Source: an uncultured Lachnospiraceae bacterium
Lineage (GTDB): Bacteria > Bacillota > Clostridia > Lachnospirales > Lachnospiraceae
DNA length: 64,000 nt
Assembly: GCA_910579505.1 (NCBI GenBank)
Contig: CAJTTZ010000001.1
Coordinates: forward strand, 496,001-560,000
Direction of reading: 5' to 3'
Below the pieces are notes generated by a model. That model searched no databases. It worked only from the letters and a program-made list of their open reading frames with translations, and was not told the DNA's origin. How positions within the stretch are numbered: the stretch's first letter is position 1; each line of letters starts with the position of its first letter. The position numbers and the translations under genes were made by a program. Below are positions 34,675 through 42,091 of this stretch, in pieces.

Positions 34675-35946
34675 TCACTCGACTATCCTTTCCGCAAATC
34701 CCCTGATTCCTATCACCCCGGCCGTCATGAGGCCAAACACACTGATCCCAAGCTCCCTCCAGGTGAAATAGGCGTGGCCGCAGGAATGATTTTTCGTAAA
34801 TAAGTACCAGAAAAACGGATATAACGACACAAACAAAATGGATCCCACAATCGGAAACAGCTTTCGATCCACCGCAATATGTTTTCTTACCCTGAATATG
34901 ACGATACATGCCGCCGCACAAAGAAACGCCGGAATAATAACCTTTATGTTACATATGCTAAGATTCACTTTTATTGTATCCAGATAGGAAATATCTTCCA
35001 CGAAATATCCACTGCGGTAGATGATCTCATGAAGCGCATCAAGTATAATATTTTCCTCCGTAAAGAGCGATGCAATGACCCACTTTAACGACCACATTCC
35101 CACATATCCGATTCCCCATGAAACCGTGTGCGTCAAAATATTTTTCCACATATTTTTTTGTTCTTTCATCCACCGTCCCATATCGAAAGCCAGACTGGCA
35201 ATCAGCGGAACCCCCAAAGTAATAAAGGGATACGTCAGCAAATCAAAATAAGCCGTCAGCACACCGGCCAGGACAAACAAATAGTTCTTCCCCGTATCAG
35301 TTAATTTTCCCTTCCATATATACAGCGCATACAGCATGAACATCATAATATAGAAACACGGAGAATACTGTAAGGAACTGCACAGGCTGACCGGGGAAAG
35401 AAAAACATACACGCCCCCAAGTGGGATGATGAACGCCCAGTCCTTTGACTGTGCAAAAAGGCAGACGAGCCCCCAGACAAGAGCCAACTGTAAAATCATA
35501 TTAATCTGCCGAATATCCGAATAAGTAAAAAAGCATAAAAGAGGACGCAGCAAAACCTGATAGCCGTGCCAGTATCTTCCGTAATTCCTTATATAATAAT
35601 TATCATTTGCCAGGGCGATCACTTCATATAAGGATTCCATCGGATTGATCTGGTCCACCTTGACACGCGTGCCCAGAAGAATGTCCCTGATTCCATCTCC
35701 TGTCTCCGTATACGACACGTTAATAATCAGCCCATCCGTAAAAATATCCAGTTGCGTCTCTTCAATATCCTGCCAGACATAGGAACCAAGCCCTTCCCTA
35801 TATAACTCGATAGAAGACTTCCACACATTTTCCCGCATTCGGTGCTGGGGCACAAAATAGGTAACCGCAAGCGCTGCGACACCCATTATCGTACACAGGA
35901 TAACGATACCCAATTCTTTCATTAGTAAGACAAACGTTTCTTTCAT
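34675..35946 (-). CDS. Multi-pass membrane protein of unknown function
   Basis: A 423-residue protein with about ten hydrophobic helices. After the first helix there is a soluble loop (residues 35-125) exposed to one face of the membrane. ENVWKSSIELYREGLGSYVW and YIRNYGRYWHGYQVLLRPLL are conspicuous. The pattern of a first helix, an extracytoplasmic loop and then many helices recalls GT-C glycosyltransferase-like membrane proteins, but no catalytic motif is clear. I do not recognise the family. It is divergent from the small XRE regulator gene. Confidence 0.55.
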   Translation of the reverse strand: MKETFVLLMKELGIVILCTIMGVAALAVTYFVPQHRMRENVWKSSIELYREGLGSYVWQDIEETQLDIFTDGLIINVSYTETGDGIRDILLGTRVKVDQINPMESLYEVIALANDNYYIRNYGRYWHGYQVLLRPLLCFFTYSDIRQINMILQLALVWGLVCLFAQSKDWAFIIPLGGVYVFLSPVSLCSSLQYSPCFYIMMFMLYALYIWKGKLTDTGKNYLFVLAGVLTAYFDLLTYPFITLGVPLIASLAFDMGRWMKEQKNMWKNILTHTVSWGIGYVGMWSLKWVIASLFTEENIILDALHEIIYRSGYFVEDISYLDTIKVNLSICNIKVIIPAFLCAAACIVIFRVRKHIAVDRKLFPIVGSILFVSLYPFFWYLFTKNHSCGHAYFTWRELGISVFGLMTAGVIGIRGFAERIVE

Positions 35947-36038
35947 AACCTCTTATCCGCCAGACCAGCGCCAATCTGTTTTTGTATGGAAACCACCTAA
36001 AAATTTCCTGATACGCTTTTTTATATAATTTACATTTT

Positions 36039-36055
36039 AGGATATTATATATCCT
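36039..36055. promoter_or_regulatory. Palindrome between the membrane protein and XRE genes
   Basis: AGGATAT-TAT-ATATCCT is a perfect 7+3+7 inverted repeat in the divergent AT-rich promoter region. It is a candidate operator for the adjacent small XRE regulator. Confidence 0.45.
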
Positions 36056-36136
36056 ATGTCAATATTTATAAGACTTTGTATGTTCTGCCGCAAACCAGTA
36101 TATACTATATAATTTTACAGGTAAGGTGGTGGTATC

Positions 36137-36454
36137 ATGTTTGAGGAGTTTTTTGTGGAACGGCTGACTTCCCTGAGAAATCAGAAAAACGTATCCGCGA
36201 GAGAAATGAGTCTGGCCCTGGGCCAGAATGAAAGCTACATCAACCGAATCGAAAACCGGCTTTCCTTCCCTTCCATGCAGGTTTTTTTCTATATTTGTGA
36301 GTATTTTCAGATCACGCCGCAGGAATTTTTTGACGAAAGAAATCCCGCGCCTGGAAAGATCAATCAGATTACAAAAGAAATTAGAAACTTAGACGATATT
36401 CAGCTCGATACAGTGATGACTGTTGTCAGAGGCCTGCAGCATAAACCGAAATAA
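36137..36454 (+). CDS. Small XRE-family transcriptional regulator
   Basis: A 105-residue protein with one HTH_3 domain: ERLTSLRNQKNVSAREMSLA and QNESYINRIENRLSFPSMQV. The C-terminal 35 residues form a short helical part with no effector domain. It probably binds DNA as a dimer and may control its own gene and the divergent membrane protein gene through the palindrome at 36039-36055. AAGGTGG lies before the ATG. A bidirectional terminator follows. Confidence 0.8.
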   Translation: MFEEFFVERLTSLRNQKNVSAREMSLALGQNESYINRIENRLSFPSMQVFFYICEYFQITPQEFFDERNPAPGKINQITKEIRNLDDIQLDTVMTVVRGLQHKPK

Positions 36455-36455
36455 A

Positions 36456-36485
36456 CGGCAGGGTCACGTTCCCTGCCGCTTATTT
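36456..36485. terminator. Bidirectional terminator between the XRE and radical SAM genes
   Basis: CGGCAGGG, a seven-base loop and CCCTGCCG, then TTATTTTA on the plus strand and TTTATTT on the minus strand. It lies between the converging XRE and radical SAM genes. Confidence 0.75.
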
Positions 36486-36517
36486 TACTGCTCTAAGACC
36501 TCCTGACGGTCAATCTT

Positions 36518-37393
36518 TTACAAATCCCAAAAACTTAACTGCCTGCCCGCCCCTTTCTCCTCAAAGGTGTGCAGATACCGGAATATCTCCCCATTATCAT
36601 GGAGCATCCCACTCTCCTCACATTTCTGGTGAAACAGCTTCATCAGCTTTCTGTTGTCCGGGCTTGCGATTTCATACTGATTTCCGTAGGTCCGCATATA
36701 CTTTTCCTTCAGTCCGGGAAACAGGCGGTCCAGCTGTCTATAAAAATACTCCCGGTTTCCCTCCCGCAGCGTCATTCCCATACCAAAATTTATCACGCCG
36801 CAGACTCCCGCCTCCGCGCACAATTCCAGAAGGCCGGCGATATTCTCTCTCGTATCATTGATAAACGGCAGAATCGGCGAAAGCCACACGACTGTTGGAA
36901 TACCTGCATCCTGCAGCTTTTTCAGCACTGCAAACCGTTCCTTCGTCGTGCTTACATTGGGTTCTATTTTCCGGCACAGCTCCTCGTCACAGGTGGTCAG
37001 TGTCATCTGCACCACACATTTCGTCTTTTCGTTTATTTCCCGCAGAAGGTCAAGGTCCCGCAGTATGCGGTCCGACTTTGTGATTACGGTAAACCCGAAT
37101 CCATACTGACTAATCAGGGACAGCGCCTTTCTGACATGACAAAGCTCCATCTCCAACGGGATATAAGGGTCGGTCATGGAGCCTGTTCCGATCATACATT
37201 TCCGCCGTTTGTGTTTCAAGGCGTATTCCAGCAGTTCTATCGCGTTCTCCTTGACCTCAATATCCTCGAAGTCGTGCTCCATATGGTAACATCTGCTTCT
37301 GGAATCACAGTAGATGCACCCGTGGGAGCAGCCCCGGTACAGATTCATTCCGTTTTGGGAGGACAAAATCCCCTTCGCCGTCACAAAGTGCAT
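36518..37393 (-). CDS. Radical SAM protein (SPL family, Rv2578c-like)
   Basis: A 291-residue enzyme. The cluster motif CSHGCIYC (C-x3-C-x2-C) near the N-terminus binds the 4Fe-4S cluster and SAM. GTGSMTDPYIPLE and the GFTVITKSDRILRDLDLL segment match the spore-photoproduct-lyase-like radical SAM family. The substrate is not known; these proteins differ from true SplB and are widespread in anaerobes. ATG 37393 has AAGGA four bases upstream; a GTG eight codons earlier overlaps the ClbS-like gene. Co-transcription with that gene is likely. Confidence 0.8.
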   Translation of the reverse strand: MHFVTAKGILSSQNGMNLYRGCSHGCIYCDSRSRCYHMEHDFEDIEVKENAIELLEYALKHKRRKCMIGTGSMTDPYIPLEMELCHVRKALSLISQYGFGFTVITKSDRILRDLDLLREINEKTKCVVQMTLTTCDEELCRKIEPNVSTTKERFAVLKKLQDAGIPTVVWLSPILPFINDTRENIAGLLELCAEAGVCGVINFGMGMTLREGNREYFYRQLDRLFPGLKEKYMRTYGNQYEIASPDNRKLMKLFHQKCEESGMLHDNGEIFRYLHTFEEKGAGRQLSFWDL

Positions 37394-37403
37394 CCGTCCT
37401 TCC

Positions 37404-37943
37404 TCACTTTCCGGCACAGTTTTTCTTATGCGCCTTCAGCTTCTTCATCGCCCAGTCATAGTGGCTCGATGTGTTGCTGACAAAATAGGAGCCAAGCGTG
37501 CTTCCGCCCACCCACGCAAAGACACCCTTGGAAAACAGCTCCTCGTTGGAAAAAGTCTCCGCCAACGCCATCACTTCGGCATGGGACCCGGCGAACAGAC
37601 TCTTCGCCTCGTCGAGGGTCGTTTCCTGATGCTTTTTCCAAAACGCCACATTCATGTCCCCGTAGGTTTTCCAGTTATAGGGCTTTGGAATAAACGGCCA
37701 GTTGTCGCCCCTTAGATTCGCATGCACCCATGTCAGCAAAAGCTGGTGCCACTCGTAGAGATGAATCAGAACGTCCCGGAGATTTTTGTCCCGCTTCCAG
37801 TGCGCTTCCTTCTTCGCGCTGTTTGAAAAATCAAAGGGCGTATCCATCTCCGCCTGCGTCAATCCGTCAATCATTACATTCAGTTTCTCATAGTTTTCTG
37901 CTGCTGCGGTCAGTAAATCCGCTTTTGTCGTCGGTCTTGCCAT
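37404..37943 (-). CDS. ClbS/DfsB family four-helix bundle protein
   Basis: A 179-residue protein of the DinB-like ClbS/DfsB family. Typical segments are MARPTTKADLLTAAAENYEK, RDVLIHLYEWHQLLLTWV, PYNWKTYGDMNVAFWKKHQE and SSHYDWAMKKLKAHKKN. ClbS of colibactin producers opens the cyclopropane warheads of colibactin and so protects DNA; many relatives have unknown targets. ATG 37943 with GGAAGGA upstream gives the usual family length, while the open frame to 38126 is leader. The WYL regulator gene just upstream probably controls it. Confidence 0.85.
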   Translation of the reverse strand: MARPTTKADLLTAAAENYEKLNVMIDGLTQAEMDTPFDFSNSAKKEAHWKRDKNLRDVLIHLYEWHQLLLTWVHANLRGDNWPFIPKPYNWKTYGDMNVAFWKKHQETTLDEAKSLFAGSHAEVMALAETFSNEELFSKGVFAWVGGSTLGSYFVSNTSSHYDWAMKKLKAHKKNCAGK

Positions 37944-38105
37944 CTTTTCCTTCCTTTCCGCTCTCCATTCTGCACGTCGCAATATCTCTTTCCCATTTCC
38001 CAGGTATCTGACTGCAGTCCCGCCTTCGGCTTCACTGCGATACCCGTTTCGCTGCCGCCACACATTGTCTGCAGAAAAACGGCGGCCCTTATGTCTCCCA
38101 TTATA

Positions 38106-38146
38106 CTGACATAATGTTGACACCATTTGTCAGGTTTTATATTTTT
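38106..38146 (-). promoter_or_regulatory. Operator-like TGACA/TGTCA repeat before the ClbS-like gene
   Basis: CTGACA (38106-38111) and TGTCAG (38128-38133) form an inverted repeat with a further TTGACA between them, adjacent to AAAACC. The minus-strand string AAAACCTGACA also occurs before the WYL gene at 39068-39096. The repeat overlaps the WYL stop codon and lies 165-200 bp before the ClbS-like start; a TATAAT lies next to it. Confidence 0.5.
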
Positions 38147-39026
38147 CAACAATTTTTTCCGCCTGCCGCGCAATCTCCTCCCTCAGATAAGACGGAGAAA
38201 GGATCTCCACCTGCGCCCCAAAGGACAGGAGAAAACTGATAAGCCACGCGCCCTCCGGCATTCCTGCAGAGGCAATCAGATCTCCGTTCTCCTGTCTCTC
38301 TATCTGGCTTTTGTCAAACTCATCATAAACCCGATAAGCCATCTCTTTCGGAAAGCGGAGCGTAACTAGCGGATAGCTTTCCTCGTCATCCGCAGATTCC
38401 TCTGGAAAACTGCGCCGCACGAAACTCTCCTCCAGAAGTGTCAGTTCCAGAATGCGGTTCAGCTTGAACGTCCGCATATCCTGCTTTTTTGTGCAGAATG
38501 CTTTCAGATACCACGCCTTTGACCGATAGACAAGTCTGTATGGCTGCACGGTTCTTTCTCCCACGCCACCGTCAGAGCCGGCGTATCGGATCCTGACATG
38601 TCTGCAATGGACCACCGCTGACTTCAGCGTCTCAAATTTTTCTTTGTCAAATCCCTGATTCCCCCATCTTGAAAAATCCACCTCGAGCCAGTTCTCCGAG
38701 GGGAGGGCAAACAGGGCGGAAAGCTTCTGCAGAGTCTGGCTTTCACCCATGCTGCGTGTGATATTGACGCTCTGCAGCGCCGCGAGGATCTCCTTCTTTT
38801 CCTCCCCGGACAGCACAACCTGATCCAGGACAAAGTCATTCATCAGGCGGATGCCGCCGTTTCTGCCAGGCTCCGTATAGACAGGAATGCCCGCCGCGCT
38901 TAAGGCGTCAATATCCCTGTAAATCGTCCGAACCGACACCTCAAAGCGCGCCGCCAGTTCCGGGGCGGTAGCCTGTCCCTTATCCAGCAGATGGTATACG
39001 ATCTGAAACAGTCTGCTCTCCTGCAT
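38130..39026 (-). CDS. WYL domain transcriptional regulator (YafY/DeoR-like HTH)
   Basis: A 298-residue regulator. The N-terminal helix-turn-helix has ELAARFEVSVRTIYRDIDAL, typical of the HTH_11 group. The WYL domain lies in the middle, with VQPYRLVYRSKAWYLKAFC as its core, and a WCX-like C-terminal part follows. WYL domains bind nucleic acids or small ligands and often control stress or defence genes. AAGGAGG lies seven bases before ATG 39026. Its promoter has a perfect palindrome, and the same motif precedes the ClbS-like gene, so it probably regulates both. Confidence 0.87.
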   Translation of the reverse strand: MQESRLFQIVYHLLDKGQATAPELAARFEVSVRTIYRDIDALSAAGIPVYTEPGRNGGIRLMNDFVLDQVVLSGEEKKEILAALQSVNITRSMGESQTLQKLSALFALPSENWLEVDFSRWGNQGFDKEKFETLKSAVVHCRHVRIRYAGSDGGVGERTVQPYRLVYRSKAWYLKAFCTKKQDMRTFKLNRILELTLLEESFVRRSFPEESADDEESYPLVTLRFPKEMAYRVYDEFDKSQIERQENGDLIASAGMPEGAWLISFLLSFGAQVEILSPSYLREEIARQAEKIVEKYKT

Positions 39027-39067
39027 CGCCGTCCCTCCTTCCCTAATCAGAATAGCACAAAAACAAT

Positions 39068-39096
39068 GACATGATATGTCAGGTTTTATTATACCC
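39068..39096 (-). promoter_or_regulatory. Palindromic operator and -10 region of the WYL gene
   Basis: TGACAT-GAT-ATGTCA (39068-39082) is a perfect inverted repeat directly downstream of a minus-strand TATAAT. Repressor bound here would cover the transcription start. AAAACCTGACA is shared with the site at 38106-38146. Confidence 0.6.
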
Positions 39097-39123
39097 ATTT
39101 CTTTTCCTCATGACAAACCCGAC

Positions 39124-39151
39124 AAAAAAGGCAGGGTCTGTAAGCCCTGCC
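39124..39151 (-). terminator. Intrinsic terminator after nrdG
   Basis: On the minus strand GGCAGGG, an eight-base loop, CCCTGCC and then TTTTTT. It ends the nrdD-nrdG operon. Confidence 0.85.
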
Positions 39152-39176
39152 GCATCTATCACAAATGCGTATGATA

Positions 39177-39710
39177 TCACATAATCTCCACATCCTCCCA
39201 AAGCACAGTCTTTCCCTGCCGCAAAGACTCCTGCACATCAATAATCCGCTGGTTCTCTGATCCCCTGAAACGCAGACTGATATTTTTTTTCGCCTGAACA
39301 AACTCCCCGTCCACGATCACGTCCAGACAGTCCAGAAATTCCTTCATATCCTCCCATTGTTCACAGAATCTTTCCAGAAGATCCGCGTCAAACAGGTATC
39401 CCGTGTAGCACCAAATGTTTTTCTGCGGATATGTCCTTTTCACCCCGCGCAAAAGCGGTAATAACGCCTGCCAGTTACCGTCCTCCAAAGGCTCCCCGCC
39501 AAGCAGCGTAAGTCCCGCGATATAGTCCGGGGCAAGCGCCTTTCGTATCTCGTCCGCCGTATCCTCCGTAAAAGGCGCACCATACTGAAAATTCCACGTC
39601 TCGGGATTAAAACATCCCTCGCAGTGATGGGTGCATCCGCTGACAAAAAGCGTCACCCGCACCCCCGGACCGTTGGCGATATCATATTTCTTTATCACAG
39701 AATAGTACAT
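39177..39710 (-). CDS. nrdG: Anaerobic ribonucleoside-triphosphate reductase activating protein
   Basis: A 177-residue radical SAM activase. The cluster motif CTHHCEGC follows NGPGVRVTLFVSG near the N-terminus, and GLTLLGGEPLED is the GGE motif that contacts SAM. It generates the glycyl radical on NrdD. ATG 39710 with GGAG six bases upstream gives the standard length; the longer open frame overlaps nrdD. It lies 61 bp after nrdD in the same operon. Confidence 0.95.
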   Translation of the reverse strand: MYYSVIKKYDIANGPGVRVTLFVSGCTHHCEGCFNPETWNFQYGAPFTEDTADEIRKALAPDYIAGLTLLGGEPLEDGNWQALLPLLRGVKRTYPQKNIWCYTGYLFDADLLERFCEQWEDMKEFLDCLDVIVDGEFVQAKKNISLRFRGSENQRIIDVQESLRQGKTVLWEDVEIM

Positions 39711-39771
39711 AACATTCTCCGCTGCATCCATGGTCGCGAAGCGATCCTTGCAATCGGGCCTGCCCGATTTG

Positions 39772-41934
39772 TCATAGATGTAATACTCTTTCCTTGATCT
39801 CCTGCGTGCGCCCCTGATTCCAGAACTGCGTCCCGATATAGCCACAGGTACGCCTTGCCACATTCATCTTGTTCTGGTCGGTGTTGCCGCAATTGGGGCA
39901 CTTCCACACAAGTTTCCCGTCCGTGTCCTCCACGATTTCAATCTCCCCGTGGTAATCACATGCCTGACAGTAATCGCTCTTTGTATTTAATTCGGCGTAC
40001 ATGATATTGTCGTAAATATACTGCATCAGGGACAGCACCGCCTCCAGATTGTTCTCCATGTTCGGCACTTCCACATAGCTGATCGCGCCGCCCGGGGAAA
40101 GCTCCTGGAACTGGGCTTCAAACTTCAATTTATCAAAGGCGTTGATCTCCTCCGTCACATGCACATGATAGCTGTTTGTGATATAGTTGCGGTCCGTCAC
40201 GCCCTCGATGATCCCAAACCGCTTCTGCAGGCACTTCGCAAACTTATAAGTGGTGGACTCCAAGGGTGTTCCGTAAAGGCTGAAATCAATGTTTGTCTCC
40301 TCCCGCCACTCTTTGCAGGCATGATTCAGATACTGCATCACCTTCAGGGCAAAAGCCGTCGCCTCCGGGTCGGTATGACTCTTTCCCGTCATATAACGGG
40401 TACACTCGCACAGCCCCGCATACCCGAGTGAAATAGTGGAATAGCCGCCGTAGAGAAGCTTGTCGATCTTCTCCCCCTTTTTCAGTCTGGCAAGCGCGCC
40501 GTTCTGCCACAGGATCGGCGCCACGTCGGAAAGCGTCCCTTTAAGCCTGTTATGCCGCGCCATCAGGGCCCGCCTGCAAAGTTCCAGACGCTCGTCCATG
40601 ATCTCCCAGAAACGCTTTGCATTCCTCCCGGACGAACACGCTACATCCACCAGGTTTAAGGTAACCACACCCTGATTAAATCTGCCGTAGAACTTCGGCT
40701 GGTCATTCTCGTCGTGATACACGGTAAGAAAAGAGCGGCAGCCCATACAGGTATAGCAGTTGCCGTCCTTCAACTGCTTCATAATCTTTTCTGAAATATA
40801 ATCCGGCACCATCCGCTTGGCCGTACATTTCGCCGCCAGCTTCGTCAGATACCAGTATTTGGTGCCTTCACGGACATTATCTTCCTCCAGCACATAGATC
40901 AGCTTCGGGAAAGCGGGGGTAATATAGACGCCCTTTTCATTTTTGACGCCCTGAATCCGCTGGTTTAACATCTCCTCTATAATCATGGCCAGATCGTCCC
41001 GCAGACGCCCCTCCGGCACCTCGTCGATATACATAAAAACCGTGATAAACGGCGCCTGCCCATTGGTGGTCATCAGCGTGATCACCTGATACTGGATAAT
41101 CTGTACGCCCTGTCTGATCTCATCCTTCACACGCCGCTCCGCGATGGCGTTTATCTGCTCCTCTGTGGCGGCAACGCCCATCTCCTCCATCTCCGTCCGC
41201 ACCTTTTTGCGGAATTTTTCCCGGCTCACGTTCACAAAAGGGGCCAGGTGGGAAAGGGAAATACTCTGTCCGCCGTACTGGCAGCTTGCAATCTGCGCGA
41301 TGCTCTGCGTCGCCACATTGCACGCCGTGGAAAAGCTCTTCGGCCTGTCAATCATAGTCTCACTGATCACCGTGCCGTTCTGCAGCATATCCTCCAGATT
41401 TACCAGACAGCAGTTATGCATGTGCTGGGCGAAATAATCCGCGTCGTGAAAGTGAATCACTCCCTGCTCATGCGCCTCCACTATATCCGGGGAAAGCAGG
41501 AAACGCTTCGTGATGTCCTTGCTCACTTCACCCGCCATATAATCTCTCTGCACACTGTTAACCGTAGGATTTTTATTGGAATTTTCCTGCTTTACTTCCT
41601 CGTTGTTACACTCCAGAAGACTTAAGATCTGCTCGTCCGTAGAGTTGGATTTGCGCACAAGCGCCCTCTTATAGCGGTAGGTAATATAATTTCTGGAAAT
41701 GGTGTAAGCCCTGTACTTCATCAGCTGGTTCTCCACCATATCCTGAATTTCCTCCACGCTTGGAGCCCTCCGCATCTCCTCACAATGGTCGGCAACCACA
41801 GATGCAATCTCGTCGATCTCATCCTCTGTCAGACGGTCCTCTTCCTGCACACTGTAATTTGCCTTTTTAATGGCCGCTATGATCTTCTTCAGATCAAAGT
41901 TGACTTCCACGCCGCTTCTCTTGATAATCTTCAT
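39772..41934 (-). CDS. nrdD: Anaerobic ribonucleoside-triphosphate reductase
   Basis: A 720-residue class III reductase. An N-terminal ATP-cone (residues 1-95, KRSGVEVNFDLKKIIAAIKK) gives allosteric control. The catalytic core contains cysteines for radical transfer. Near the C-terminus CQACDYHGE and CPNCGN form the zinc site, and the glycyl radical motif CGYIG is at about residues 697-701. It makes dNTPs from NTPs under strict anaerobiosis and needs NrdG. The promoter carries a probable NrdR box. No aerobic reductase is present in the window. Confidence 0.97.
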   Translation of the reverse strand: MKIIKRSGVEVNFDLKKIIAAIKKANYSVQEEDRLTEDEIDEIASVVADHCEEMRRAPSVEEIQDMVENQLMKYRAYTISRNYITYRYKRALVRKSNSTDEQILSLLECNNEEVKQENSNKNPTVNSVQRDYMAGEVSKDITKRFLLSPDIVEAHEQGVIHFHDADYFAQHMHNCCLVNLEDMLQNGTVISETMIDRPKSFSTACNVATQSIAQIASCQYGGQSISLSHLAPFVNVSREKFRKKVRTEMEEMGVAATEEQINAIAERRVKDEIRQGVQIIQYQVITLMTTNGQAPFITVFMYIDEVPEGRLRDDLAMIIEEMLNQRIQGVKNEKGVYITPAFPKLIYVLEEDNVREGTKYWYLTKLAAKCTAKRMVPDYISEKIMKQLKDGNCYTCMGCRSFLTVYHDENDQPKFYGRFNQGVVTLNLVDVACSSGRNAKRFWEIMDERLELCRRALMARHNRLKGTLSDVAPILWQNGALARLKKGEKIDKLLYGGYSTISLGYAGLCECTRYMTGKSHTDPEATAFALKVMQYLNHACKEWREETNIDFSLYGTPLESTTYKFAKCLQKRFGIIEGVTDRNYITNSYHVHVTEEINAFDKLKFEAQFQELSPGGAISYVEVPNMENNLEAVLSLMQYIYDNIMYAELNTKSDYCQACDYHGEIEIVEDTDGKLVWKCPNCGNTDQNKMNVARRTCGYIGTQFWNQGRTQEIKERVLHL

Positions 41935-41963
41935 TCAAATAACGCCCCCATATTCTATCCGAT

Positions 41964-42042
41964 ACCCAATATCATGTATGTCATTTCCGTCATTCCCCGT
42001 TGCACGTACTATATATTGTATCACGGCAAAATATTATGTCAA
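41964..42042 (-). promoter_or_regulatory. nrdD promoter with probable NrdR box
   Basis: On the minus strand TTGACA (42037-42042), a 16-bp spacer and TACAAT (42015-42020) form the promoter. The -10 lies inside ATACAATATATAGTAC (42006-42021), which matches the NrdR consensus ACACWATATATWGTGT at 13 of 16 positions. A weaker candidate (41964-41979, 12 of 16) lies 42 bp downstream, four helical turns away. NrdR would repress when dATP is plentiful. Confidence 0.6.
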
Positions 42043-42091
42043 GTTCCTGCAGCGTTTATTTTTGAAATATTACGGCAAAATTATGACTAAC

